NCBI RefSeq assembly: GCF_000004195.4
Contig: NC_030679.2
Location: forward strand, 152,975,374 to 153,039,373
Origin: Xenopus tropicalis
Taxonomy: Eukaryota; Chordata; Amphibia; Anura; Pipidae
DNA: 64,000 nt
Direction: 5' to 3'
Below are positions 45,301 to 55,892 of the stretch, in pieces. The notes under the pieces were generated by a model. That model did no database searches, was not told the origin of the DNA, and worked only from the letters and a program-made list of their open reading frames with translations. The translations under genes and the position numbers were made by a program. Each line of letters opens with the position of its first letter. Position 1 is the stretch's first letter.

Positions 45301-45486
45301 ATTCTTTTAACTTGGGACACGCCTTCTAGATCCTAACTTTGCTATAAGGAAACCCAAGGATTTAAATACACAATATTTGTTGTGTTTTTTGCCAACAAAT
45401 TTTCCCTCTTACTCCAAAGGGCTGTATATATATATCTAATAGACCTAGAACCTTGAATACAGTTCTTACCAAAAACAAGTTACAAC

Positions 45487-45690
45487 TTGTGATGAGCGAA
45501 TTGTTTCGGTGAAACTGTTGCAAAAAATTGCCATGAAAAATGTGTGCGCTGGAGTCAAACAAGGCGAGGTTGGGGCAAACACGTGGCACAGTAGGCACAT
45601 CTTGCGAATTTAGGGCCGTTTTATGAATTTTTTTAGCAGTTTTGCACATTTTTCTGCAAAATAGAAACAGAACAGATTGGCTCATCCCTA
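45487..45690. mobile_element. hAT-type MITE, 204 bp
   Basis: ttgtgatgagc ... gctcatcccta flanked by gttacaac and gttccaag (6 of 8 match). Same family as 44838. Confidence 0.7.
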
Positions 45691-45699
45691 GTTCCAAGG

Positions 45700-46670
45700 G
45701 GCCTCGGCTCACTGAACTTTCAAGAATACAATCAAGCCACTCATTTGAATTTTGTTTAGTTCATTTCTTCCACAGTGGATCAACCCCAGTGGGTTCAACA
45801 AGAAGGAAACATATTGACATAATAACTCTATTACACAGAGAGCTACATGGAGACTTCTGCCTAAAACACATTACTATTTCCTACTACTCAAGCAAAAGCC
45901 AACGTTTGGGACTATTTTATGCCCGTTGACTCATTCTAACATGGCTTACACCCTAAATTACCATTTGTGGCTCTAAAGGACCTTATACCTAATTTGAACC
46001 CTCCCTTATGGATACAGGCTGGAGTAATGCTGTTGGCCAATATTTTTGAAAACCAAAGTCTACCCTCATTTGAAGATCTTCTTACAAAGTGGCATTTACC
46101 CAGTTCAGCGTTTGTATCCAACCTTCAGCCGGCGACTCAGTGCAAACACAACATGCACGGTAAACGTAAAACCTTGACAGAACTTCAACAAAAGTTCTTC
46201 ATGGGGCAAAAATGTCTCATTATTACAAAATCTTACATGATGCCTCCAATACTCCTCCTGACTCCCTATATCAGCTTGGCTAATAGACACTCTTCAATTG
46301 ACCAAGTAGACCAGTGGTTCTCAACCTGTGGGTCAGGAACCCTTTGGGGGTATTTCCGATGGTCTTAGGAACCAATACACCACTCTTCTATGGTTGGCGG
46401 TCACCAAAACATGAGGAACTGTATTAAAGGATAATGGAATTAGAAAGGTTGAGAACCACTGCAATAGACTCATTTCAACTGATTTAAACTACCTCTAAAT
46501 CCTGTGTAGACTAATGGAAACCAGTATGAAACTAATGTTGTTGTCCAAACTAGATTATAGAAGATCTACCCTCAAACTACAACTTAACTGTGTCGGAAAA
46601 ATCGTGACAAACAAGGATCCCACATTCATACATGGTGGAACTGTCCTAAATTAATATCGTACTGGAGTAA
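45700..46670 (+). pseudogene. L1/Tx1-type LINE 3' ORF2 relic
   Basis: An open + stretch reads LNPPLWIQAGVMLLANIFEN then LPSFEDLLTKWHLPSSAFV (about 45990-46118), the layout of the region after the RT in L1-clade ORF2. Near the end, GSHIHTWWNCPKLISYW (about 46616-46666) matches the conserved L1 C-terminal cysteine motif (HxWWxCP). A SPIN-like element interrupts it at 46312-46461. The frame is broken in several places. It ends at the 135-bp array. Confidence 0.68.
46312..46461. mobile_element. SPIN-like hAT non-autonomous element, 150 bp
   Basis: Starts cagtggttctcaacctgtgg, ends aggttgagaaccactg, with catgaggaactgtattaaag inside. These are hallmarks of SPIN (Space Invaders) hAT elements, known from Xenopus and other tetrapods. 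Flanking aagtagac / caatagac is a duplication with two changes. It is inserted into the LINE relic. Confidence 0.82.
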
Positions 46671-46675
46671 GTGAG

Positions 46676-47738
46676 TTGGCTGAAGGCCAGTTAGGGGGGG
46701 ATTTGGGGTGAGTGCTTATTTGTGCCCTGGGTACCCCTGGAACTATAGCGGGGTGACTGTTACCCCAATGTTTCTATATATCTGTAACCTTGTTATGGGC
46801 TAAGGGGGCCCAGCCTGAAGGCCAGTTAGGGGGGGATTTGGGGTGAGTGCTTATTTGTGCCCTGGGTACCCCTGGAACTATAGCGGGGTGACTGTTACCC
46901 CAATGTTTCTATATATCTGTAACCTTGTTATGGGCTAAGGGGGCCCAGCCTGAAGGCCAGTTAGGGGGGGATTTGGGGTGAGTGCTTATTTGTGCCCTGG
47001 GTACCCCTGGAACTATAGCGGGGTGACTGTTACCCCAATGTTTCTATATATCCGTAACCTTGTTATGGGCTAAGGGGGCCCAGCCTAAAGGCCAGTTAGG
47101 GGGGGATTTGGGGTGAGTGCTTATTTGTGCCCTGGGTACCCCTGGAACTATAGTGGGGTGACTGTTACCCCAATGTTTCTATATATCTGTAACCTTGTTA
47201 TGGGCTAAGGGGGCCCAGCCTGAAGGCCAGTTAGGGGGGGATTTGGGGTGAGTGCTTATTTGTGCCCTGGGTACCCCTGGAACTATAGCGGGGTGACTGT
47301 TACCCCAATGTTTCTATATATCTGTAACCTTGTTATGGGCTAAGGGGGCCCAGCCTGAAGGCCAGTTAGGGGGGATTTGGGGTGAGTGCTTATTTGTGCC
47401 CTGGGTACCCCTGGAACTATAGCGGGGTGACTATTACCCCAATGTTTCTATATATCTGTAACCTTGTTATGGGCTAAGGGGGCCCAGCCTGAAGGCCAGT
47501 TAGGGGGGATTTGGGGTGAGTGGGTATTTGTGCCCTGGGTACACCTGGAACTATAGCGGGGTGACTGTTACCCCAATGTTTCTATATATCTGTAACCTTG
47601 TTATGGGCTAAGGGGGCCCAGCCTGAAGGCCAGTTAGGGGGGGATTTGGGGTGAGTGCTTATTTGTGCCCTGGGTACCCCTGGAACTATAGCAGGGTGAC
47701 TGTTACCCCAACATTTCTATATCTCTGTAACCTTCTTA
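46676..47738. repeat. 135-bp satellite, about 7.9 copies, abutting the OR5 stop
   Basis: tgaaggccagttaggggggg recurs at 46681, 46816, 46951 and so on (135 bp). Copies are almost identical; the last ones have minor changes. The final unit decays at tctgtaaccttcttata, so the array reaches the TAA of OR5 (47738-47736). Confidence 0.95.
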
Positions 47739-48674
47739 TAAACAAAGTGGATATTTATTCAAATAATTTTTAAAGGCTTCTTTTATATCTGTACTTCTCA
47801 AGCTGTAAATTAGTGGGTTGAGCCATGGAATCACTACAGTGTATATCAAAGATAGAGATTTGATAATGGCCAGTGATTGTTTACTGGGAGCAGCTAAATA
47901 AATTGCAATGAGAGTCCCATAAAACATGGAGACCACGGCCAAGTGGGAGCTGCAGGTGGAGAAGGCTTTTTGCCTCCCGGTATGGGACACTATCTTTAGG
48001 ATTGCATGGGCAATACACATATATGATACAGTGATGAGTATAAAGGGGCAAATAATCACTGGGATAGAAAGTAAAATAATGTCTATTTGAACAAAGAAGG
48101 TATCTGAGCAGGACATTTGTAGAAGAGGATCCACATCACAGAAATAATGGTCTATGGTTTTATTCTCACAGAACTGTAGGCTTCCTATCAGATTCACAGT
48201 TACCAATGTAGAGCAAAGACTAATTCCCCATGATGTAAGAATGACTTGTACACAAACCCTGTGTGACATGATAGAAGTGTATCTCAGGGGGATGCAGATG
48301 GCCACGTATCTGTCATAGGCCATTACTGCTAGTAGGAATGACTGAAATGTTTCAGAGTAGGCAAAAAAGTAAAGCTGAGAAATACAGCCAATAAGGGACA
48401 TTGCGAATCCGTTATTAATTACAGTCTGGAGCAGGATCGGTACAACAGTTGCAGTCTGCAGCAGATCGGAGAGGGACAACTGCTGGAGAAAGAAGTACAT
48501 GGGGGAGTGGAGGTTCCGGCTGAAGGCCACCAACACTATGATGAGGACGTTCTCCCAAACTGTCAGAATGTAAATCAGAAGGAACAGAGAGAACAGGGGA
48601 ACCTTGAAGTTGTGGAGATTCTGAAATCCCAAGAGAACAATCTCACTGACCCACGTCTGGTTCTTCTCATTCAT
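47736..48674 (-). CDS. Olfactory receptor 5 (7TM GPCR), intact, 312 aa
   Basis: Begins MNEKNQTWVSEIVLLGF. The start at 48674 is the first ATG after a possible acceptor (cttgtgggcag, AG at 48689-48688); the frame is open a little upstream but only from a GTG. Landmarks: PMYFFLQQLSLSD, LLLAVMAYDRYVAIC, ECL2 LQFCENKTIDHYFCDVDPLL (Tyr and Val where the others have Phe and Leu), KAFSTCSSHL, and a TM6-TM7 link unlike the others (APSKQSLAIIKSLSLIY), ending NPLIYSLRSTDIKEAFKNYL. TM2-TM3 is also distinctive (LLQTATVVPILLQTVINNGF). The stop and 3' UTR lie at or in the 135-bp satellite, so its 3' end differs from the other genes. Confidence 0.95.
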   Translation of the reverse strand: MNEKNQTWVSEIVLLGFQNLHNFKVPLFSLFLLIYILTVWENVLIIVLVAFSRNLHSPMYFFLQQLSLSDLLQTATVVPILLQTVINNGFAMSLIGCISQLYFFAYSETFQSFLLAVMAYDRYVAICIPLRYTSIMSHRVCVQVILTSWGISLCSTLVTVNLIGSLQFCENKTIDHYFCDVDPLLQMSCSDTFFVQIDIILLSIPVIICPFILITVSYMCIAHAILKIVSHTGRQKAFSTCSSHLAVVSMFYGTLIAIYLAAPSKQSLAIIKSLSLIYTVVIPWLNPLIYSLRSTDIKEAFKNYLNKYPLCL

Positions 48675-49060
48675 TGTGTAGGGGAAACTGCCCACAAGAG
48701 TTAACCCTGTAACAGGTCAACAAAGGACTATAATACACTCAGATTCCAAACACAACTGAGCAGATCATCAGACGATATCAGGTGATTCTCATTTAGGATG
48801 AAAAAGGACCACAACCAAAATCTCACTGACCCACGTCTGGTTCTTCTCATTCATTGTGTAGGGAAACTGCCCACAAGAGTTAACCATGTAACAGGTCAAC
48901 AAAGGACTATAATACACCCAGATTCCAAACACAACTGAGCAGATCATCAGACAATATCAGGGTTTGTTGGTAGGTGATTCTCATTTAGGAAGAAAAAGGA
49001 CCACAACCAAAATCTCACACTAACCCACGTCTGGTTCTTCTCATTCATTGTCTGGATAAA
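48639..49060 (-). repeat. Triplicated 5' end of OR5
   Basis: A ~180-bp block containing the OR5 N-terminal codons plus acceptor region is repeated. aatctcactgacccacgtct occurs at 48639 (real gene) and 48819 (copy), and a diverged aatctcacactaacccacgt at 49011. Each copy includes the start region tctcattcattgt. The upstream copies encode only about 11 codons (MNEKNQTW...EI) before unrelated sequence, so they are decoy first-codon copies. Confidence 0.85.
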
Positions 49061-49088
49061 ATGAAGAATGTAATGAGTAGACAAACAT

Positions 49089-49330
49089 TAGTGATGAGCG
49101 AATCGATCCCGTTTCTCTTTGTGGAAAAATTTGTGAAATGCATTGTAGTCAACAGGTGACAATTTTTTCTTACACTTGTGACTTTTTTACCCGTGCGCAA
49201 TGTTTTTTCTCACTCCAAATGCATTAAAGTCAATGGCTGTTGTATCTGAAGTCAATGTATCTGAAGTCAATGTTGAAATGTAGAATTTCGCCACAAATCC
49301 ATGCCTGACAAAAAAATTTGCTCATCAACA
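49089..49330. mobile_element. hAT-type MITE, 242 bp, perfect 8-bp TSD
   Basis: tagtgatgagcg ... gctcatcaaca between acaaacat (49081-49088) and acaaacat (49331-49338). Interior includes two near-tandem gtatctgaagtcaatg copies. The following 49339-49748 holds nothing recognised. Confidence 0.8.
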
Positions 49331-49748
49331 ACAAACATCCATTATCTTTTTCATTGCAGTCCCTACGCTGAGCTGCCTGGTAACTTAGTAGTTAGAAAAT
49401 GGACACCTACCATGTTTGTACCCTCCCATAATGCCCTACAGAAGAATTAGAGTATTTTTCTCACATCCAATGGTAGTTCCATATTCCCCATTCCAGATCT
49501 AAGACTATGGAAGAGTCCGTTTGACACATCTTCCAACAAGATGCTCCTTATAATTTTCTTTTCTACATATGAACATATTAAGATTCACACTTCAGATTTT
49601 CCGTGTAATAAATCACTGTTCCCAAAATAAGCAAATGGGATTAGGGTAAAGGTTCTACACATATCTCAGTGTTTGCTTATATATTTGAAAACATATTCCA
49701 AAATCAGAAGCATCGAGTTCATAAATATTCTTGGAATAATACATTGAC

Positions 49749-49829
49749 CTGATTCAGAGACATTTTGAGAAGGTCCTTCCATCAAAAGATGTTCCCTTGT
49801 CTCTTTAACCACAACACAGAAGATATGTT
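49749..49829 (-). other. Degraded untranslated-exon homologue in the OR5 unit
   Basis: Coding-sense gaacatcttttgatggaagg ... gaatcag resembles the 87-bp exon of OR2. The donor is gtcaat and the acceptor tract (ctatgaag) is poor, so use as an exon is doubtful. Unlike in OR2-OR4 it lies between the array and the gene. Confidence 0.4.
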
Positions 49830-49959
49830 CTTCATAGTATAAAACAATAGTAATAGTTTATTAGCAGAATAAGTATTATATTATGTTATATTTATATTAT
49901 AAATCAGAGGAACAGAATGGCTGCAGGGGTTCAGGGATAAAGTTTAAGAGTAATTTAAC

Positions 49960-50687
49960 AAATACTGTGGAACCATAGGAAGATGCCCCCATGAGCTTCT
50001 CCCAATGTGTAACCTGCTCTGCATTTCTCCTGCCATTTTGCTAACACAATCCCAACCATTTCTTTCCAATCAAATCACTTTACAGGAAAGATGTTCTTGG
50101 GGGAATATTCTACTGATTTGCCCCTACCAGAACCGCCCCAGATACTGTGGAACCATAGGAAGATGCCCCCATGAGCTTCTCCCAATGTGTAACCTGCTCT
50201 GCATTTCTCCTGCCATTTTGCTAACACAATCCCAACCATTTCTTTCCAATCAAATCACTTTACAGGAAAGATGTTCTTGGGGGAATATTCTACTGATTTG
50301 CCCCTACCAGAACCGCCCCAGATACTGTGGAACCATAGGAAGATGCCCCCATGAGCTTCTCCCAATGTGTAACCTGCTCTGCATTTCTCCTGCCATTTTG
50401 CTAACACAATCCCAACCATTTCTTTCCAATCAAATCACTTTACAGGAAAGATGTTCTTGGGGGAATATTCTACTGATTTGCCCCTACCAGAACCGCCCCA
50501 GATACTGTGGAACCATAGGAAGATGCCCCCATGAGCTTCTCCCAATGTGTAACCTGCTCTGCATTTCTCCTGCCATTTTGCTAACACAATCCCAACCATT
50601 TCTTTCCAATCAAATCACTTTACAGGAAAGATGTTCTTGGGGGAATATTCTACTGATTTGCCCCTACCAGAACCGCCCCAGATACTG
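49960..50687 (-). repeat. 180-bp OR-associated array A5 (about 4 copies)
   Basis: Four successive units look identical to each other and to those of A6 at 62828-63550. It joins the promoter block at gatactgactgggc, the same junction as A1 and A6. Confidence 0.95.
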
Positions 50688-50797
50688 ACTGGGCCGGGAA
50701 GAACAGATCTCCTTTTATTACCCGGTGCCAGTAACACCCACAGCTGGGAAACCTACTGGGGAATCTCCAGGAGACTCGGGGGTTTGGGGTAATTAGA
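50685..50797 (-). promoter_or_regulatory. Putative OR5 promoter block P5
   Basis: TAATTA (50795-50790), cagctg, taataaaagg (50720-50711) in coding sense. The sequence upstream of TAATTA differs from the other units, so the conserved block ends at the homeodomain core. Confidence 0.6.
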
Positions 50798-51519
50798 AAT
50801 CCTTATGGGAAAAAAGACAATTAGTCTTGGTACAAAGTAATTTTTACTCATATAATTAAGGATCACCACATTTTTCATTAATATTTTACATGGCAACTTT
50901 TTGTTTGACTTTTTCTCATACTGAAATACTGATTTATATACTGATTTATATAAAGAACTTATCTCAGGGTAATGGCACATGGGGGCAACTTCTAGAAAAC
51001 ATATGTGCCTCTTTGTATTTAGAAGTCGCGTGTAGTTTTTTCGCGTGATTTTGAAAAGCCGAAACTCTTTGTATGTTTTCCCAGTGGCGATTGATATGAT
51101 TGCTAATGGGAAAGCATTATCGGAAGATTCATTGCCTGAAGTTGAACATGTTATCTGGTTGCTGACCCACTCTATCCACTCCCAATCCCATGCATTTCCC
51201 TGCCCCCAGGCATTTCCTTTCCATACACCCAACTGCCTGGTTGCTAGGGTAAGTAGGGTATTAGAGGCCAGATGCCGGCAGCAGTAGAGCAGTAACCCTG
51301 TGGCTATGAGCACAGTCTGTCAGAGTCAATGAGGAGGACATATTGATTGGACGAAATGCTTTAGGGCTCCCCTGTGTCAGACATTGGTACCCAGGGATCT
51401 TCTGGATTATGGAAGGTCAGGAGGAGCTTTGTGTCTTGACGCAGAGAGAGAGAGACTCCCCAATCTGTAAGTTTTCGCACTTTGCGCTGAGATTTGTCCC
51501 CCTGAACTTGACTCTAGAC
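50798..51519. other. Unassigned flank
   Basis: Contains tctcagggtaatggcacatg (50961), a word typical of dispersed frog repeats, and a 186-codon open frame on - that crosses it. No family motif, so no gene is called. Confidence 0.4.
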
Positions 51520-52020
51520 CAGTGGTTCTCACCCTCCCTAATGCCGTGACCCTTTAATACAGTTCCTCATGTTGTGGTGACCCCCAACAATAAAATGATT
51601 CCTAAGACCAGTGATCCCCAACCAGTGACTCGGGGGGAACATGTTGCTCCCCAACCTCTTGGGTGTTGCTCTCAGTGCCCCCAAACCAGGGAGTTATTTT
51701 TGAATTCCTGACTTGGGGGCAAGTTTTGGTTGAATAAAAACAACATTTACTACCAAATAAAGCCCCCTGTAAGCTGATAGGGTGCATAGAGGCCCCTAAT
51801 AGCCAATCACAGCCCTTATTTGGCTCCTCCATGAACTTTTATGGTGCTTGTGTTGCTCCCCAAGTCTTTTTACATTTGACTGTGGCTCCCGAGTAAGAAA
51901 GGTTGGGATCCCCTGCCTAAGGCCGTGGGAAATATGTGTTTTCTGATGGCCTTAGGTGACCCCTGTGAAAGGGTCGTTCGACCCCCAAAGGGGCCCTGAC
52001 CCACAGGTTGAGAACCGCTG
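51520..52020. mobile_element. SPIN-like hAT element split by another hAT
   Basis: Left part cagtggttctcaccctcc ... catgttgtggtgacccc, right part ggtcgttcgacccccaaagg ... aggttgagaaccgctg. This is the reverse orientation of the SPIN layout at 46312. The left target word is ctctagac; the right (ccctacaa) matches 5 of 8. Confidence 0.82.
51609..51915. mobile_element. Non-autonomous hAT nested in SPIN, 307 bp
   Basis: cagtgatccccaaccagtga ... ggttgggatcccctg flanked by cctaagac (51601-51608) and cctaaggc (51916-51923), one change in 8. Same family as 37391-37661. Confidence 0.82.
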
Positions 52021-52148
52021 CCCTACAATCTCCAATGATTCATTTTTCAAGCCCCCAATCCCCTCAACCAAAGCAGATTCCCTATAAATACCTTAGTAAC
52101 GTGTTGCTGTGTAATCTTGTGCTCCATCAGTCTTATATCCTTTACCAC

Positions 52149-52614
52149 TAGTGATGGGCGAAATGTTTTGCCAGGCATGGATTCGCCCCAATAGGGATGT
52201 TCTGCCCCAATAAGGGGTAATTATATCTTAGTTGGGATCAAGTACAGGTACTGTTTTATTATTACAGAGAAAAGGGAATCATTTAACCATTAAATAAACC
52301 CAATAGGACTGTTCTGCCCCAATAAGGGGTAATTATATCTTAGTTGGGATCAAGTACAGGTATTTTTTATTATTACAGAGAAAAGGGAATCATTTAACCA
52401 TGAAATAAACCCAATAGGGCTGTTCTGCCCCAATAAGGGGTAATTATATCTTAGTTGGGATCAAGTACAGGTACTGTTTTATTATTACAGAGAAAAGGGA
52501 ATCATTTAACCATTAAATAAACCCAATAGGGCTGTTCTGCCCCAATAAGGGGTAATTATATCTTAGTTGGGATCAAGTACAGGTACTGTTTTATTATTAC
52601 AGAGAAAAGGGAAT
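52149..52614. repeat. 112-bp satellite (inverted, about 4 copies) fused to a MITE end
   Basis: 52149-52191 is the end of a hAT-type MITE (tagtgatgggcgaaatg ... catggattcgcc). It breaks directly into the reverse complement of the 1-1534 satellite (aataaggggtaattatatct at 52208, 52320, 52431, 52543). The array stops at gggaatccctt. Confidence 0.9.
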
Positions 52615-52659
52615 CCCTTGTTGGCTGCAGTAAAGCCCCCAGTTTAAATGAATGATTTC

Positions 52660-54490
52660 CCAACATGTGCCCCCTATGGGGCAAATTCACTAATGTATGA
52701 ATCCGAATTACGAAATCCAATCATTTCTGATGATCACAAATGTCCCGAAAATTCTTTTCGATTAAATACAAAAATTTTGTTCTTACGATCTGAAAGTTCA
52801 GAAATTTTGTATTGAAATGATCATTTGCGAATGGCGATCCATTTTCGTATCCGACCAATCGTAAACGCTTTGAACCTTCAGTGCATGATTGGAAGCCTCC
52901 CATAGGGCTCAATGGCACTCTGCAGCTCCAACCCGGCCCAAGGAAAGTCTCCCATAGGGCTCAATGGCACTCTGCAGCTCCGGCCCAAGGAAAGTCTCCC
53001 ATAGGGCTCAATGGCACTCTGCAGCTCCAACCCAGCCCAAGGAAAGTCTCCCATAGGGCTCAATGGCACTCTGCAGCTCTAACCCGGCCCAAGGAAAGCC
53101 TCCCATAGGGCTCAATGGCACTCTGCAGCTCCAACCCGGCCCAAGGAAAGTCTCCCATAGGGCTCAATGGCACTCTGCAGCTCCAACCCGGCCCAAGGAA
53201 AGTCTCCCATAGGGCTCAATGGCACTCTGCAGCTCCAACCCGGCCCAAGGAAAGCCTCCCATAGGGCTCAATGGCACTCTGCAGCTCCAACCCGACCCAA
53301 GGAAAGTCTCCCATAGGGCTCAATGGCACTCTGCAGCTCCAACCCGGCCCAAGGAAAGTCTCCCATAGGGCTCAATGGCACTCTGCAGCTCCAACCCGGC
53401 CCAAGGAAAGTCTCCCATAGGGCTCAATGGCACTCTGCAGCTCCAACCCGGCCCAAGGAAAGCCTCCCATAGGGCTCAATGGCACTCTGCAGCTCCAACC
53501 CGGCCCAAGGAAAGTCTCCCATAGGGCTCAATGGCACTCTGCAGCTCCAACCCGGCCCAAGGAAAGTCTCCCATAGGGCTCAATGGCACTCTGCAGCTCC
53601 AACCCGGCCCAAGGAAAGTCTCCCATAGGGCTCAATGGCACTCTGCAGCTCCAACCTGGCCCAAGGAAAGTCTCCCATAGGGCTCAATGGCACTCTGCAG
53701 CTCCAACCCGGCCCAAGGAAAGCCTCCCATAGGGCTCAATGGCACTCTGCAGCTCCAACCCAGCCCAAGGAAAGCCTCCCATAGGGCTCAATGGCACTCT
53801 GCAGCTCCAACCCGGCCCAAGGAAAGCCTCCCATAGGGCTCAATGGCACTCTGCAGCTCCAACCCGGCCCAAGGAAAGTCTCCCATAGGGCTCAATGGCA
53901 CTCTGCAGCTCCAACCCGGCCCAAGGAAAGCCTCCCATAGGGCTCAATGGCACTCTGCAGCTCCAACCCGGCCCAAGGAAAGTCTCCCATAGGGCTCAAT
54001 GGCACTCTGCAGCTCCAACCCGGCCCAAGGAAAGCCTCCCATAGGGCTCAATGGCACTCTGCAGCTCCAACCCGGCCCAAGGAAAGTCTCCCATAGGGCT
54101 CAATGGCACTCTGCAGCTCCAACCTGGCCCAAGGAAAGTCTCCCATAGGGCTCAATGGCACTCTGCAGCTCCAACCCGGCCCAAGGAAAGCCTCCCATAG
54201 GGCTCAATGGCACTCTGCAGCTCCAACCCGGCCCAAGGAAAGTCTCCCATAGGGCTCAATGGCACTCTGCAGCTCCAACCCGGCCCAAGGAAAGTCATGA
54301 TATCGAAGCTTGAACGAATCCGAAACTTTTGTACTCGTGACAAATACGATTTTGTTGCGCAAATTGACGCAAAGTACAAAAACATTGCGCAAATTAATGA
54401 AAAAATTGCAGAAAATCTGCACAGTTCTAAATCTTAGAAAAAATACGATTTTTTTGTATTCGGCCTCAATCGTACATTGATGAGTGCTAT
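52660..54490. mobile_element. Possible non-autonomous element hosting the 52-bp array
   Basis: Both flanks of the array (52680-52897 and 54298-54490) are A/T and CpG mixtures of one style (gaatccgaattacg; cgattttgttgcgcaaattg) unlike their surroundings. The ends were not defined; inference only. Confidence 0.35.
52898..54297. repeat. 52-bp minisatellite, about 27 copies
   Basis: tcccatagggctcaatggca and gctccaacccggcccaagga recur every 52 bp; one copy (near 52975) lost 8 bp. The main variants are aaagtc/aaagcc before tccc. The period is not a multiple of three. Confidence 0.95.
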
Positions 54491-54799
54491 AGAGAGAGAC
54501 CCATGGACAATATCTCTTATAATCGCTCAAAGCTGAGAAGCAAACGTTAGGATTATATGAATATACAGTTGGTTTCTGGAGAGGGCAGGGACATGGACTA
54601 CAATGCACCTTCATACAGAAGTAGCGATAATATAAATATATTGGTGATCCTGGTAACGTCCCTCACCCCCTCACTCTATCTCTGTCTCACTGAGTGCTCA
54701 GTATACAAATGGCTAATGTTATTCCTGCTCATAACCTGTGGGGCCACCTACACCTACACGTACAACCTGCTCTAACCCGTCTAACAACCTGTCAGCTAA

Positions 54800-55640
54800 A
54801 GCCAAAAACAACTTCTCACTACTAATCCTCTACGTTCCCTCAGGGGCTTTTGACACAACTGACACACCTACTCCTTCCCCAGCCCCACCATTCCCTTGGC
54901 CTTTGTGACACTGTACTTTCCTGTGTTTCCTCTTAATTCATATCGCTCTTTTAGTGTCTTTTAAAATGGAGTATTACCTTCTCCCATTCTTCTCTCTCTT
55001 GAGGTTCGTTAAAGCTCTTCTCCATGGATACTTCATCCCTTGGCCAACCAATCATTTCATATGGTTTCCAACACCACCACCATGTGTCTCTCCTTACTTG
55101 TCTTGCTTCTTCATGCTACAAAGAGAAACTGGTCCCTTCCCCCATCCAACACCCATAAAATCTGAGAAGATCCAACTCCATTATCACCCTATTGCTAAAG
55201 GGTGAGTTCCTTGGAGTTATGCTTGATTCTTCCCTGTCCGTTACTGCTCAAATTCAGTCACTTACTAAACGAAGCCACTTTGACCTAAGGAATATTCCCT
55301 AAACACGATACAACATGCCACCCAAATTCTAATTTACCATCCAATCATATAATGCGTAGACTTCTGGGATTTTCCATTAATTGACTTTTCCCCCCAGAAG
55401 CTGCCAGCTCTCTAGTCTATAAAGAATATTGCCCCTATAGCTCAGTAACTGCCCATCCCTGCCGTACTACTCTGCCAATCCCTACACTGGCTTCCGCTTC
55501 CATCACACAAATCAAACAAAGGACTCTGGAATTCATAACTTTTAATCTGCCCCACCCTACATCTCTGTACGTTTCTCCAACTACTCACACTCGTCTACTC
55601 GCAGTCACAACTTTACAAGGGCTGCACCCATTCTCTGGAA
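54800..55640 (+). pseudogene. L2/CR1-like LINE relic
   Basis: Degraded + sequence keeps LINE words: LLILYVPSGAFDT (cf. LLDLSAAFDTVDH) near 54826-54862, rSFSV-like cgctcttttagtgtc near 54944, a decayed pre-YADD region, and QSLHWLPLPSHKS near 55474-55512, the layout of the L2-type ORF2 C-terminus. No frame survives. 55641-55888 is unassigned. Confidence 0.5.
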
Positions 55641-55892
55641 TTCTCTTCTACATTAGACTGGGACCCCAGGGCCCACCAGGAAACCTTAGCCCATGGGCCC
55701 CACTCTCCCAACTATTTTCCTCCTTTCCTTGCCCAACCTCTTTATTCTCCCAGTCTCTTCTATTAAAATACTAGCATCTATTCTTCCATCTATTTCTCTT
55801 CTTTGTTCCCATTCAGAAATTGGGAATGACTATGAAACAGGCCATCTTCTTTCAGTTATTGGTTGTTTTTCTTTGTAAATCTGTATGTTTAA

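Noticed and set aside
50753..51313. 186-codon ORF on the minus strand
   Set aside because: Crosses the edge of the promoter block and a dispersed repeat word. No family motif, and mixed composition.
52898..54297. Possible CRISPR-like array
   Set aside because: No unique spacers: the units are contiguous 52-bp copies, in a vertebrate genome.
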